A stretch of DNA of 64,000 bases from Marinihelvus sp942491555 (GTDB lineage Bacteria > Pseudomonadota > Gammaproteobacteria > Xanthomonadales > SZUA-36): contig CALOBN010000005.1 of assembly GCA_942491555.1 (NCBI GenBank), positions 310,001-374,000 of the forward strand, written 5' to 3'. Within the stretch, counting starts at the first letter, position 1; each line of letters opens with the position of its first letter. The position numbers and the translations under genes were made by a program. This document shows, piece by piece, positions 32,831 to 41,076 of the stretch. Below the pieces are notes generated by a model. The model worked only from the letters and a program-made list of their open reading frames with translations. It did not search any database and had not been told where the DNA came from.

Positions 32831-34395
32831 ATGTCAGTCAGCATGATCTCGTCATCGTCGGAGGCGGCCTCGCCGGCCTGACGCTCGCGCTCCAGATACG
32901 CGACGCGCAGCCGGATATGTCGGTCGCGGTGGTGGAGCGGGCGCAACACCCCGTGCCGGAAATAACCCATAAAATCGGTGAGTCGACCGTTGAGCTGGGA
33001 TCCTGGTATCTCGCCAATACACTGGGTTTGCGCGACCACCTTGATGAGTGTCAGCTGCGCAAGTTTGGTCTGCGCTTTTTCTTTGGCGCCGAGGGTCGCA
33101 GCCTGGAGCAGGCCGATGAGCTTGGGGTGAGTGACACCTTTTCGACACCGACCTGGCAGATTGACCGGGGACGGCTTGAGAACGAGATGGTCCGTCGCGC
33201 CAAGGCGCAGGGCGTGACCTTGATTGGCGGCGCGCGGGTCAAACGCATTGATACCGGGGGCACCCGGCAGGTGCTGTATGAAGGCCCGCAGGGTGAGGGA
33301 GTGCTCAAATCCCGCTGGGTCGTGGATGCGGCCAGCCGGACCAGCCCACTGAAGCGCCAGTTATCGCTTGCGCGATCCAATACGCATGATGTGAACGCCA
33401 GCTGGTTCCGGGTTGCCGGACAGGTCAGGGTCGACGACTGGTCAGCTGATCCGGCCTGGGGACAGCGCACCGGCTCGCGGCCGCGCTGGCTGAGCACGAA
33501 TCAGCTTATGGGTCCCGGCTACTGGGTCTGGATTATTCCCCTGGCCTCAGACGCGACAAGTATCGGGATTGTCGCCGATCCCGGGTGGCACGCGCTGGAT
33601 GAGATTCGCACGCAGGCTGCCTCGCTGGCCTGGCTGGAGCGTTTTGAGCCGCGCCTGTTTGCAGCACTGGAGGGGCATGAGGTGCTGGATTTCGCTTTTT
33701 TGCGGCATTTTTCCCACGACTGCAAACAGCTGTTCAGTCCGGACCAGTGGGCTTTGACAGGCGAGGCCGGCGTTTTTCTGGACCCGCTGTATTCACCGGG
33801 CACGGACTTTATCGCCATCAGCAACAGCTTTATCACCGACCTGGTAAGCCGGGACCGTGCGGGCGAGGACATCCGCGTGCGCAGCCGGGCGCTGGAGGCC
33901 GTTTACCGGTCCTTGTACGACAACACCATGACCATCTATGAGGGTCTTTATGGTGGTTTTGGTGATGCGCACTTCATGGCGCTCAAAACCACCTGGGACT
34001 ATTGTTATTACTGGAGCCTGCTCGCCCTGCTCTTTACCCAGGACGCAATGGTCCAACTGGCCGACAATGCGCCGCTGCGCAACCAGTTGCTGACGGGAGT
34101 TGCCCTGAACCGCGGACTGCAGCGGCGCTTCCGGGCGGCCGCGAAGGCCGGGGTTCAGCGGCCGGGACAGGGGCGTTTCTTTAACCAGCAGGACGTGCCG
34201 CTGATGGGCCGGCTCAATGCGGAACTCAATGACACCCTCGATGGTGATGCCCTGCTGCAGCGCGTGACCAGAAACGTCGCGCGCCTGGAGCGCCTGGCGG
34301 GTCACCTTGGTGACCGGATCGAGAACCCCCGTGCCCCGGTGAGTGATGACGAGGCGGCCCTTATTGGCACATTTCCGAGGCTCGTCGCAGCCTGA
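32827..34395 (+). CDS. Flavin-dependent halogenase-like oxidoreductase
   Basis: This 522-residue FAD enzyme shows the dinucleotide fold VGGGLAGLTLALQ near the N-terminus. It carries the halogenase hallmark WVWIIP (233-238, pattern WxWxIP) and a Lys at 79 in LRKFGLRF, the position and context of the catalytic Lys of PrnA/RebH. GEST (51-54) and FLDPLYSPGTDF match the same superfamily. If active it would chlorinate or brominate the aryl end, as in brominated xanthomonadins. Some relatives in such clusters are only annotated as FAD oxidoreductases, so halogenation is inference. No flavin reductase is seen nearby. Confidence 0.78.
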   Translation: MNVSQHDLVIVGGGLAGLTLALQIRDAQPDMSVAVVERAQHPVPEITHKIGESTVELGSWYLANTLGLRDHLDECQLRKFGLRFFFGAEGRSLEQADELGVSDTFSTPTWQIDRGRLENEMVRRAKAQGVTLIGGARVKRIDTGGTRQVLYEGPQGEGVLKSRWVVDAASRTSPLKRQLSLARSNTHDVNASWFRVAGQVRVDDWSADPAWGQRTGSRPRWLSTNQLMGPGYWVWIIPLASDATSIGIVADPGWHALDEIRTQAASLAWLERFEPRLFAALEGHEVLDFAFLRHFSHDCKQLFSPDQWALTGEAGVFLDPLYSPGTDFIAISNSFITDLVSRDRAGEDIRVRSRALEAVYRSLYDNTMTIYEGLYGGFGDAHFMALKTTWDYCYYWSLLALLFTQDAMVQLADNAPLRNQLLTGVALNRGLQRRFRAAAKAGVQRPGQGRFFNQQDVPLMGRLNAELNDTLDGDALLQRVTRNVARLERLAGHLGDRIENPRAPVSDDEAALIGTFPRLVAA

Positions 34396-34427
34396 ACTTT
34401 ACCGGCCGGATCATGGCTTCAATGGCT

Positions 34428-36674
34428 TCAGGCCCTGCCCGGCCGGCTTCCCAGCCACGCGGCGCTGAAACACACCGCGCTGCCGAGCGCCACCGTGCTG
34501 CCCAGGGAGTGCAGCGCCGGAATGGATGAGGCCGCCAATACGCCAAAGGCGGCCACGGTTGAGGCCATACAGGCAAATACGGCGTGTTCAGCCCCGTCCC
34601 GGTCGCGTTTGCCCAGGAACAGTGCGTAATCCAGGCCAATCCCGGTCACCAGCAGCAGCCCGGCCAACTGGTAAAGGTCCAGGGGGCCGCTAAGCCAGCG
34701 CAATGCCGAAGCAGTAAAGGCTGTGGCGCCCAGCACGATGGTGATTGTCCAGAGTGCCCGTGCCGGTTGCAGGCGCCAGCTCAACAGCAGGGCGAGTATC
34801 ACGAAAACGGCGCCCAGTACCCTGAGCGTTCGCTGCCGGTAGTCCGCCACCAGCGATTCAGAGGCCTCGCGCAGGTCCACCAGCATGGCCGCGGGTTGCC
34901 GGGCTTGCAGGAAAGCAGACAGGGCCGCCGGGTCAGGCTCCCCCTGCAATGTGAACAGGGCCGACCAGCCGCCGTCCGCAGAAGCATAAAGCTGTGCATT
35001 CAGCAGCGTTTCAAACCCGGAGCCTGCATAGTCCTGCGCAGTTAGCGGCGCCAGTTGGCGCGCGGCCCCGGCATCCGCCAAAAAAGGCGCAAAGGCCCCG
35101 GGACTGAAAGGCAGGGGCTGCAGCGCGCGCGCCAGGTTGTCTGCCAGGACTTGTGCTTGTGGAATGGCGGATTGCCGCTGCTGTTGTACTGCCAGCGCGG
35201 GCAGCAGGGGCGTAATGCCCGCAAAGCCTTCCAGTAACCCAGCGCTGACCGCGGCGTCCAGGGTGGCGTCCACTTCAGCGACCTGCGTCAGCAAGGGATC
35301 CAGCTCCGGGCCCTGCAGCGCCACCAGGTAACGAATATTGGGCGCCCCTATGGCTTGTCTGAGCTCGCGTTCCTCGCTCAATTGGGCTGCAGGAACCGGG
35401 CTCAGGTCTGTCAGGCTGGACGACCACCATGGGCGATCCGCACCCGCCCAGGCAAGCAGCAAGGCGCCAACAAACAGCAGGCCTACCAGGCCCGGCCGCA
35501 ATCTGGGGACGGCTGCCACACCGCCGGCCACGGTCTTTCCAGGGTGCGGCGCGGGTGTCAGCGCCGGCAGCAACCAGCCGGTGGTAAGCAGGGCGCCGGC
35601 GACTCCGGCCGCGGAAAAAAGTCCCAGCTGAGCCATGCCGCTGGCGCCGCCGACCATCAGTGCGCCATAGGCCAGGATGGTGCTCATGGCGCTGAGGCTG
35701 AGCGTGGGCCAGGTGGCGTGCAGCGCCTGCGCCGGGTCTTCGCGCCGGGCGCGGCTTAGATAGTGGAGCGGATAATCGATGGCAACACCCAGCAAAGTGA
35801 AGCCAAATGCCAGCGTTATGCCGTGAACGTCGCCGAAAACCAGGCTAACAGCGGCAACACCGCTGATCAGCCCCGCCAGCAGTGGCAGCGCGGCCAACAG
35901 CAATACCGCCAGGCTACGGTAGAGCACTAAAAGGACGCTGATCAGGGCGACACTGGCCCAGATAGAGCGCCATAAGGCCTCGGCTTCGATGGTGCTGCGC
36001 AAGCTGACGCCGAATACGCCGGCGCCGCTAAGGCGGGCCGCTTCCTGGTTACCAAAGCTGGCTATGACGGCGGATTCTACGGCCTGTAGCGCACGGGCCT
36101 GGGCGTCCATATCAAAAGCCGGGGCGTGAGTTACCGCAACCATCACCCGCTGACCGGACGCCGTCAGCCAGGGCCCGGTACTACCCGGGTTGAGCGACTC
36201 CATGATGCCCAGTGACAGCAGCGCCGGGTCTTTTGTTACCAGCTGCTCAAACGCGGCGCTGGTACCCAGGCCAAGATCGGCGAGTCGATCGTTCAGGGCA
36301 TGGCCCAGGCCGGATGCAGACCAGTCCATGTCGGCGAGCAGAAAACGATATCCAAAGACCGGCTCAGGGGGGCTGGCGGGTTGCGGGAGCAGGTCGGAAA
36401 GCACACGCTCAATCTCCGGCGAGTCCTGCAGCCGTCCGGCCAGTTGCAGCACCTGTGGCGGATTGTCCGGAACGGCGATCATGACATAGCGGGAACCGGG
36501 GGACTCGCCAAGGCGCTCCACGAGTAGCTTTTGGGGGGCGGTCTGAGGGGCGGGTAGAAACAGGCCCAGGTCGTAGGACAACTCCAGGCGCTGTGCGGTC
36601 AGGGCCAGCAAGCCGGCCAGGCAACCCAGCCACAGCAGCAGCCGCAGGGCTCCCCGCCGGTGGTCAGCTCCCAT
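34428..36674 (-). CDS. MMPL/RND-type membrane exporter
   Basis: This protein of about 748 residues has two sets of membrane helices separated by periplasmic loops. The first set is around 250-400 (VALISVLLVLYRSLAVLLLAALPLLAGLISG, then LGVAIDYPLHYLSRARRED) and the second around 630-740. The inner sequence GVAIDYPLHYLSR is typical of MMPL proteins. Three ATGs run in a row (36680, 36677, 36674) after GGGAG. The last, 6 bases away, is the best spaced. In aryl-polyene loci such exporters move the pigment or its lipid across the inner membrane. It overlaps the LolA-like gene by 11 bp. Confidence 0.85.
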   Translation of the reverse strand: MGADHRRGALRLLLWLGCLAGLLALTAQRLELSYDLGLFLPAPQTAPQKLLVERLGESPGSRYVMIAVPDNPPQVLQLAGRLQDSPEIERVLSDLLPQPASPPEPVFGYRFLLADMDWSASGLGHALNDRLADLGLGTSAAFEQLVTKDPALLSLGIMESLNPGSTGPWLTASGQRVMVAVTHAPAFDMDAQARALQAVESAVIASFGNQEAARLSGAGVFGVSLRSTIEAEALWRSIWASVALISVLLVLYRSLAVLLLAALPLLAGLISGVAAVSLVFGDVHGITLAFGFTLLGVAIDYPLHYLSRARREDPAQALHATWPTLSLSAMSTILAYGALMVGGASGMAQLGLFSAAGVAGALLTTGWLLPALTPAPHPGKTVAGGVAAVPRLRPGLVGLLFVGALLLAWAGADRPWWSSSLTDLSPVPAAQLSEERELRQAIGAPNIRYLVALQGPELDPLLTQVAEVDATLDAAVSAGLLEGFAGITPLLPALAVQQQRQSAIPQAQVLADNLARALQPLPFSPGAFAPFLADAGAARQLAPLTAQDYAGSGFETLLNAQLYASADGGWSALFTLQGEPDPAALSAFLQARQPAAMLVDLREASESLVADYRQRTLRVLGAVFVILALLLSWRLQPARALWTITIVLGATAFTASALRWLSGPLDLYQLAGLLLVTGIGLDYALFLGKRDRDGAEHAVFACMASTVAAFGVLAASSIPALHSLGSTVALGSAVCFSAAWLGSRPGRA

Positions 36675-37281
36675 CATCATCTCCCGCCCCCGCTTCAGGC
36701 GGTGGCAGGATGAGCATGGACTGGCGCTCCCCTGAGCCCATTAGTGAATCGATCTGCGTCAGCGCATCGCCCCGTCCACGTAACTCCAGCAGAATCAACC
36801 GGCCGGCCAACTCCGGGTACCGTGGTTTGAGCTGCAGCACCCACTCGGCGGTTCCGTCATCGTCCGTCATGCCTTCAAGATAGTCAGCCTGAAATACGGC
36901 CTGCAGCGCTTCAGCATCGCCGGAAAGGAGTGCGCGCAGGCCAGCCAGCAAGGCCGCCAGCTCTGGTTGGCGCTCAAGCGGCAGCCGGCGCACGCGGCCG
37001 TCACCGGACTGGACCTCCAGTTGGGTATCGGTCAGGGTCAGGCGTGCGCTGCGTGGCTCATCCACCCACTTGGTCAGTATCCCCTGCTCGCGGTCAAACG
37101 CCAGCCGGCCGGTATAGATAACCGGCGCGGAGAGCAGGTCACTGCTGCGTGATTCCGAATAATGTAATTCGGCATCTCCCGGGGCTGCCAGGCCGGCCAC
37201 CCGCCCGGTCAATGTCGCGGCCTCAATCCCGAGGGAGGCGGCCAGGGCAAACAAGCTCAGAACACTTCGAGTGATGCGCAT
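36664..37281 (-). CDS. LolA-like outer-membrane lipoprotein carrier, pigment locus
   Basis: This 205-residue exported protein has a signal peptide (MRITRSVLSLFALAASLGIEA). The mature beta-rich part contains LTGRVAGLAAPGDAELHYSE and YTGRLAFDREQGILTKWV, the pattern of the LolA-like proteins that travel with aryl-polyene clusters. It would carry the lipid-linked pigment through the periplasm. Its ATG shares one base with the stop of the upstream acyltransferase gene (TGATG). Confidence 0.75.
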   Translation of the reverse strand: MRITRSVLSLFALAASLGIEAATLTGRVAGLAAPGDAELHYSESRSSDLLSAPVIYTGRLAFDREQGILTKWVDEPRSARLTLTDTQLEVQSGDGRVRRLPLERQPELAALLAGLRALLSGDAEALQAVFQADYLEGMTDDDGTAEWVLQLKPRYPELAGRLILLELRGRGDALTQIDSLMGSGERQSMLILPPPEAGAGDDDGS

Positions 37282-38180
37282 CAGACCGGATCTGCCCAGA
37301 AATCGTAGAAATTGAACCAATTGTACGGGGCCAGGCGCGCGTGGTGTTCCAGGCGGGACGCATAACGTTGAACACTAAGCTGGATTTCGCTTGCGCGTTC
37401 CGCCCGTGCCACCCGCCTGGGTGCCGGCAGACGTTCAAAAATGATCTCGTAATGACCCACTGCCTTGTGGATACCCCAGAACAGGACCACCGGCGCCTGG
37501 GTAACCATGGCAATTTCATGGGGCGCCGCCGGGAAATGGGCGGGCTTGCCAAAAAATTCCGCTACCACGGTCTTTTCCCCGCCGCGGGGGCGGTCGGCCA
37601 GCAGGGCAACCAGAGAGCCGGTCTGCAAAGCCGGTAGCAGGGCCAGCCCGGCGCCGGGCTGCGCGCCGATATCCAGAACCTGGCCCGCCAGTTCCGGGTT
37701 GAGTGCTTCCAGAAAGGCCGTCGCGGCGGGACTGTGTTGACGATCCATGACCAGGCGCAAAGACACCCCGGGCCGGGCGCGCTTAATGGCCCGGGAGGCC
37801 TCGAAGCTGCCGAGGTGCGAGCCGAGCAGCAGACAGCCTTCGCCCTGGTCCACGACTTCCGCCAACGCCTCCGGACGGGGCGCATCCAGGGTGATGCCGC
37901 GCCCGTCCTGACCCAGCAGGTAGACCCGGTCCAGCAATACCTGGGAGAAGACCCATAAATGCCGCCAGACATCGCGGGTGGTTGCCGGCCGGCCCATGGC
38001 CCGGGCCAGGAAGGTTCGGGAGGCGGCGCGCGCGTCGCTTTTGACCATAAAAAAGTACACACACACCGGGCCCAGCAGCAGGCGCGCAATGCCGGGTCCG
38101 ACCCACAGGCAGACCCGTGCAAACCAACGCATCAGGGTAGGGTTGCCCGCCTCGGGGCGTGAGGTCCAGCGGGTACTCAT
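37281..38180 (-). CDS. LpxL/HtrB-like acyltransferase
   Basis: This 299-residue membrane-anchored acyltransferase has the HX4E motif in LLLGSHLGSFEASR, then RLVMDRQHSP and ADRPRGGEKTVVAEFFG, as in LpxL-type lipid A acyltransferases. It is presumably the enzyme that attaches the polyene (or a fatty acyl) to its lipid anchor. The ATG overlaps the stop of the ligase gene. It belongs to the lipid A biosynthesis acyltransferase family, but lipid A itself is not implied. Confidence 0.85.
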   Translation of the reverse strand: MSTRWTSRPEAGNPTLMRWFARVCLWVGPGIARLLLGPVCVYFFMVKSDARAASRTFLARAMGRPATTRDVWRHLWVFSQVLLDRVYLLGQDGRGITLDAPRPEALAEVVDQGEGCLLLGSHLGSFEASRAIKRARPGVSLRLVMDRQHSPAATAFLEALNPELAGQVLDIGAQPGAGLALLPALQTGSLVALLADRPRGGEKTVVAEFFGKPAHFPAAPHEIAMVTQAPVVLFWGIHKAVGHYEIIFERLPAPRRVARAERASEIQLSVQRYASRLEHHARLAPYNWFNFYDFWADPV

Positions 38181-39535
38181 GGCCGCCTTGAGTGCAGTTT
38201 GAAGCAGTCCAGCAGGGCCTCGCGGGGAAGTTTTGAGGTTGCTGTGCGTGGCAGTGCATCCACACGCAGTAAGGGTCGCGGGATAAACACCGGATCCAGC
38301 ACCTCGGCCAGTCGTTGCCGGATGAAGGCGGCGTCCACGTTGCCAACATACAGCGCCGCCGGGCGCTGCGTGTCCGATGCTGAGTCGGGGAGCAGGGCGG
38401 CGGCATCCTCAACGCCCGGAACTTCCATGATCAGATGGGTGATTTCGCCCAGCGAACCGCGTTTGCCAGCCACGTTGATCATGTCACCGAGCCGGCCGGC
38501 AAGGTGAAACTGGCCGTTCTGTGAAAGCAGGAGGCGGTCGCCAAGCGGCACGGGTTCATCAAGATGGCCGGCGTGAACCAGGGTCCGCGGTAGCCCGCCG
38601 GGTTGCTTCCCTGCACCACCATCCGTGGGCTCGTCGTAAAATTCAAACCCCGGTAGCGGGGTCCATTCTTCGGTATCGGCGGCACGCCGTGTGGCCAGGC
38701 AGCCAGCCTCGCTGCAACCGTAAACATCCAGCACCGGCGCCTTGAGACGCTCTTCGGCGCGCCGCGCCAGGGCCCGATCCAGCGGGGCCGTGGCGCACAA
38801 TACACGGGTCAGATCCGGAAAGCTGAGCCCGCTTTCCAGCAGGGCGCGCAGGTGCAAGGGGGTTGTAACCAGAACGCGATCGCCAGTCATGCCAGCCAGC
38901 TCCGCCTGGACATCGGCCGGGAACAGCGGCTTGCCGGCGCTAAAACGGACCGGTGACCAGAACGCCTGCAGGGAACCCAACTCCAGGCCATACATATGCT
39001 GTGCGGGTACGGTGGCAACGATGCTGCTGCCTTTCGGTAGCAGGGAGCCCGCATAGATGGCAGCGGCACCGCGCAGGGTCCGCAATTGCTTGCGCACCGG
39101 CATGGCCGTTCCGCTGGACCCGGAAGTGAAGGTCAGCGCCGCGACCTGGTGCTCATCAAGTTCGGGCATCCCGGCGCTTTGCCCGGTACTGGCAAGACGG
39201 GGAAAGGCCACGGCGTTCATGCCCGCAAACAGTTCATGATCGTCGTGAATAACAGCGACGGGTGGAAGCTGTTCCGCCAGCCGTGCCAGCGCTGCCGGCC
39301 GGGGGCTGGAAGGGAGAACATTGCATTTTCCCTCCGCCACGATAGCGGCGAAGGCGACCGTAAATTCGTAGCGGTCACTCAGCAGGTTGAAAATATGTGA
39401 TTCGGACGGCAGCACGGCGCGCAGGGCATCGACATGCGTCAGAAAAGTGTTCACGGAGACATCCCGTCCGCCATAACAGGCGAACACCTCATCAGGTGTG
39501 CGCTCAAGTAAGGCGATGGCGCGGGGCCGGGACAT
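38177..39535 (-). CDS. AMP-binding acyl/aryl-ACP ligase
   Basis: This 452-residue ANL-family enzyme activates a carboxylate as an adenylate and passes it to a thiol. Visible motifs are LTFTSGSSGTAMPVRKQ (P-loop), VYGCSEAGCLATR (adenylate site), LAGRLGDMINVAGKRG and the C-terminal ATSKLPREAL with the catalytic-type Lys. It begins 12 bp after ACP 2, so hydroxybenzoate loading on that ACP is the natural reading, with XanB2 supplying the acid. AGGGA lies before the ATG. Confidence 0.88.
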   Translation of the reverse strand: MSRPRAIALLERTPDEVFACYGGRDVSVNTFLTHVDALRAVLPSESHIFNLLSDRYEFTVAFAAIVAEGKCNVLPSSPRPAALARLAEQLPPVAVIHDDHELFAGMNAVAFPRLASTGQSAGMPELDEHQVAALTFTSGSSGTAMPVRKQLRTLRGAAAIYAGSLLPKGSSIVATVPAQHMYGLELGSLQAFWSPVRFSAGKPLFPADVQAELAGMTGDRVLVTTPLHLRALLESGLSFPDLTRVLCATAPLDRALARRAEERLKAPVLDVYGCSEAGCLATRRAADTEEWTPLPGFEFYDEPTDGGAGKQPGGLPRTLVHAGHLDEPVPLGDRLLLSQNGQFHLAGRLGDMINVAGKRGSLGEITHLIMEVPGVEDAAALLPDSASDTQRPAALYVGNVDAAFIRQRLAEVLDPVFIPRPLLRVDALPRTATSKLPREALLDCFKLHSRRP

Positions 39536-39546
39536 GGCGTCCCTGC

Positions 39547-39819
39547 TCAGGCCGCGCTGGCTTCTTGCTGAATGTAAGCCGAGAGGGTCCGGATGTTCTC
39601 AAATGCGGCGCGGGTGGAATCGTCATCCGCTTTGAGCTGCACACCGTGGGCCTTGGAAATTGCCATGGCCAGTTCGAGGGCATCGATTGAGTCAAGGCCC
39701 AGGCCGTCACCAAAAAGCGGTTCTTCTGCCCCGATCTCGTCCGCGGTGGTGTCCTCGAGGTTGAGTACCTCAACGATAAGTTCAGCAAGCTGATGCTCGG
39801 CGGTGCTTTTGTCGGTCAT
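39547..39819 (-). CDS. Acyl carrier protein 2
   Basis: This 90-residue ACP carries the attachment Ser44 in GLGLDSIDALELAM. The ATG at 39819 follows AGGGCC. An upstream TTG would add four residues. It begins the second minus-strand set (ACP, ligase, acyltransferase, LolA-like, exporter) and is divergent from xanB2. Confidence 0.88.
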   Translation of the reverse strand: MTDKSTAEHQLAELIVEVLNLEDTTADEIGAEEPLFGDGLGLDSIDALELAMAISKAHGVQLKADDDSTRAAFENIRTLSAYIQQEASAA

Positions 39820-39890
39820 GGCCCTGCTCAACGGTAACGAAACGGTGATGTTTCAGCCGGGCGCATTGCAGCCAGCCAAAACACCGTTGA

Positions 39891-39983
39891 ATTATATAAT
39901 CATGCGCTCTGAAAGACAGCCTTGAAAGGTCCCCGGGGCATCTGGAAAAACCCATGCCCCACAGGCCGCTGGAACGATATAAT
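39891..39983. promoter_or_regulatory. Divergent promoter region between ACP 2 and xanB2
   Basis: A palindromic ATTATATAAT at 39891-39900 gives a minus-strand -10 (TATAAT), with a weak CTGTCT 17 bp upstream on that strand. TATAAT at 39978-39983 could serve the plus strand, 41 bp before the xanB2 ATG, although no good -35 is seen. Nothing else is evident in this 204-bp gap. Confidence 0.35.
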
Positions 39984-40023
39984 TGAGCGCCCGCCCAAAC
40001 TGCAGCGACAAGCACCACACACA

Positions 40024-41001
40024 ATGACATCCGCGAACCCAATGGCGCAGGCCGACATGCCGGCAGCCCTGCATCTAGATGATCAATCATCAGGGCCTGG
40101 CGTGCGGGTGCGGTTTAGCTCCATGTCGGGAGATGATGCATCACCGGACGACTTTCCATTGCCGCTGGTTCAGATCGACGGACCGGCAGCAGAAACCTGG
40201 TGGTTGCTTGGCCAATCCATTGTCTTGCCGGACCCTCCGGAGGGCATCAAGGCTGTTGCCGCGGGGGGGCTCATGATTTGCGAAGCAGCCCAGGCGCAGA
40301 CCAGCGACCCACGCGCTGCGGCGCAGGATATGTACAGGGATTTGCTGGCGTATCTCGCCAGCTCAGGCTACCCGCACATCGTCAAAGGCTGGAATTACCT
40401 GGCCGACATCAATGTTGGCGAGGGGGACCAGGAGCGGTACAAGACTTTCTGCCTGGGGCGTGGCGAAGCGCTGGATGCGGCGTGGGAGCAGGACTATCTG
40501 CCCGCCGGCACGGGCGTGGGTGGCGATACGGGTTCCGGCTTGCGCGTCACCCTCCTGGCCAGCCACGAGCGACCGCTGTTGGTGGAAAACCCGCGGCAAG
40601 TCAGCGCCTACCGTTATCCTCGCCAATACGGCCCCAAAAGCCCTTCTTTCAGTCGCGCCGCAACCATTGGTGAAGACCAGCGTTGCCTGATGATCAGCGG
40701 CACGGCGGCCATCGTGGGGCACGACTCCCTGCACATCAGCAGTGTTGAAGGACAGGTCAGGGAAACCCTGCGCAACTGGACGGCATTGTTTGATGCCTAT
40801 GAGGCGCAGGGGTATCAACGTCCGACGCTGACCGACAAGGCCTGGTACCGCATCTACCTGCGCCACGACACCGACTTGCCGGTTGTGCGGGCGATGTTGG
40901 AGGATGTGGGTCTGCCGCTGCATCGCACCCGGTTTTTCCGCGCGGATATCTGCCGGCGGGAGTTGTTGTTCGAAATGGATGGCGCCATTCACCTCGACTA
41001 G
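40024..41001 (+). CDS. xanB2: XanB2-type chorismate lyase/hydrolase (hydroxybenzoate synthase)
   Basis: This 325-residue FkbO/Hyg5/XanB2-family enzyme shows IVKGWNYLADINVGEGDQERYKTF-type sequence, FCLGRGEALDAAW, NPRQVSAYRYPRQYGP near 189 and SGTAAIVGHDS near 225, all diagnostic of the chorismatase family. Xanthomonas XanB2 makes 3- and 4-hydroxybenzoate from chorismate, the aryl starter of xanthomonadin and a ubiquinone precursor. The ATG at 40024 has no clear ribosome-binding site; the frame is open from 39922. It is divergent from ACP 2 and its ligase. The name is used for family; the product ratio is not shown by sequence. Confidence 0.85.
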   Translation: MTSANPMAQADMPAALHLDDQSSGPGVRVRFSSMSGDDASPDDFPLPLVQIDGPAAETWWLLGQSIVLPDPPEGIKAVAAGGLMICEAAQAQTSDPRAAAQDMYRDLLAYLASSGYPHIVKGWNYLADINVGEGDQERYKTFCLGRGEALDAAWEQDYLPAGTGVGGDTGSGLRVTLLASHERPLLVENPRQVSAYRYPRQYGPKSPSFSRAATIGEDQRCLMISGTAAIVGHDSLHISSVEGQVRETLRNWTALFDAYEAQGYQRPTLTDKAWYRIYLRHDTDLPVVRAMLEDVGLPLHRTRFFRADICRRELLFEMDGAIHLD

Positions 41002-41076
41002 TTACGAATAAGCGCCGGGCGGCAAAGTGCCACCCGACGGGATCCTCCAGTTATGAGGCCCTGCTCACACTCATAA

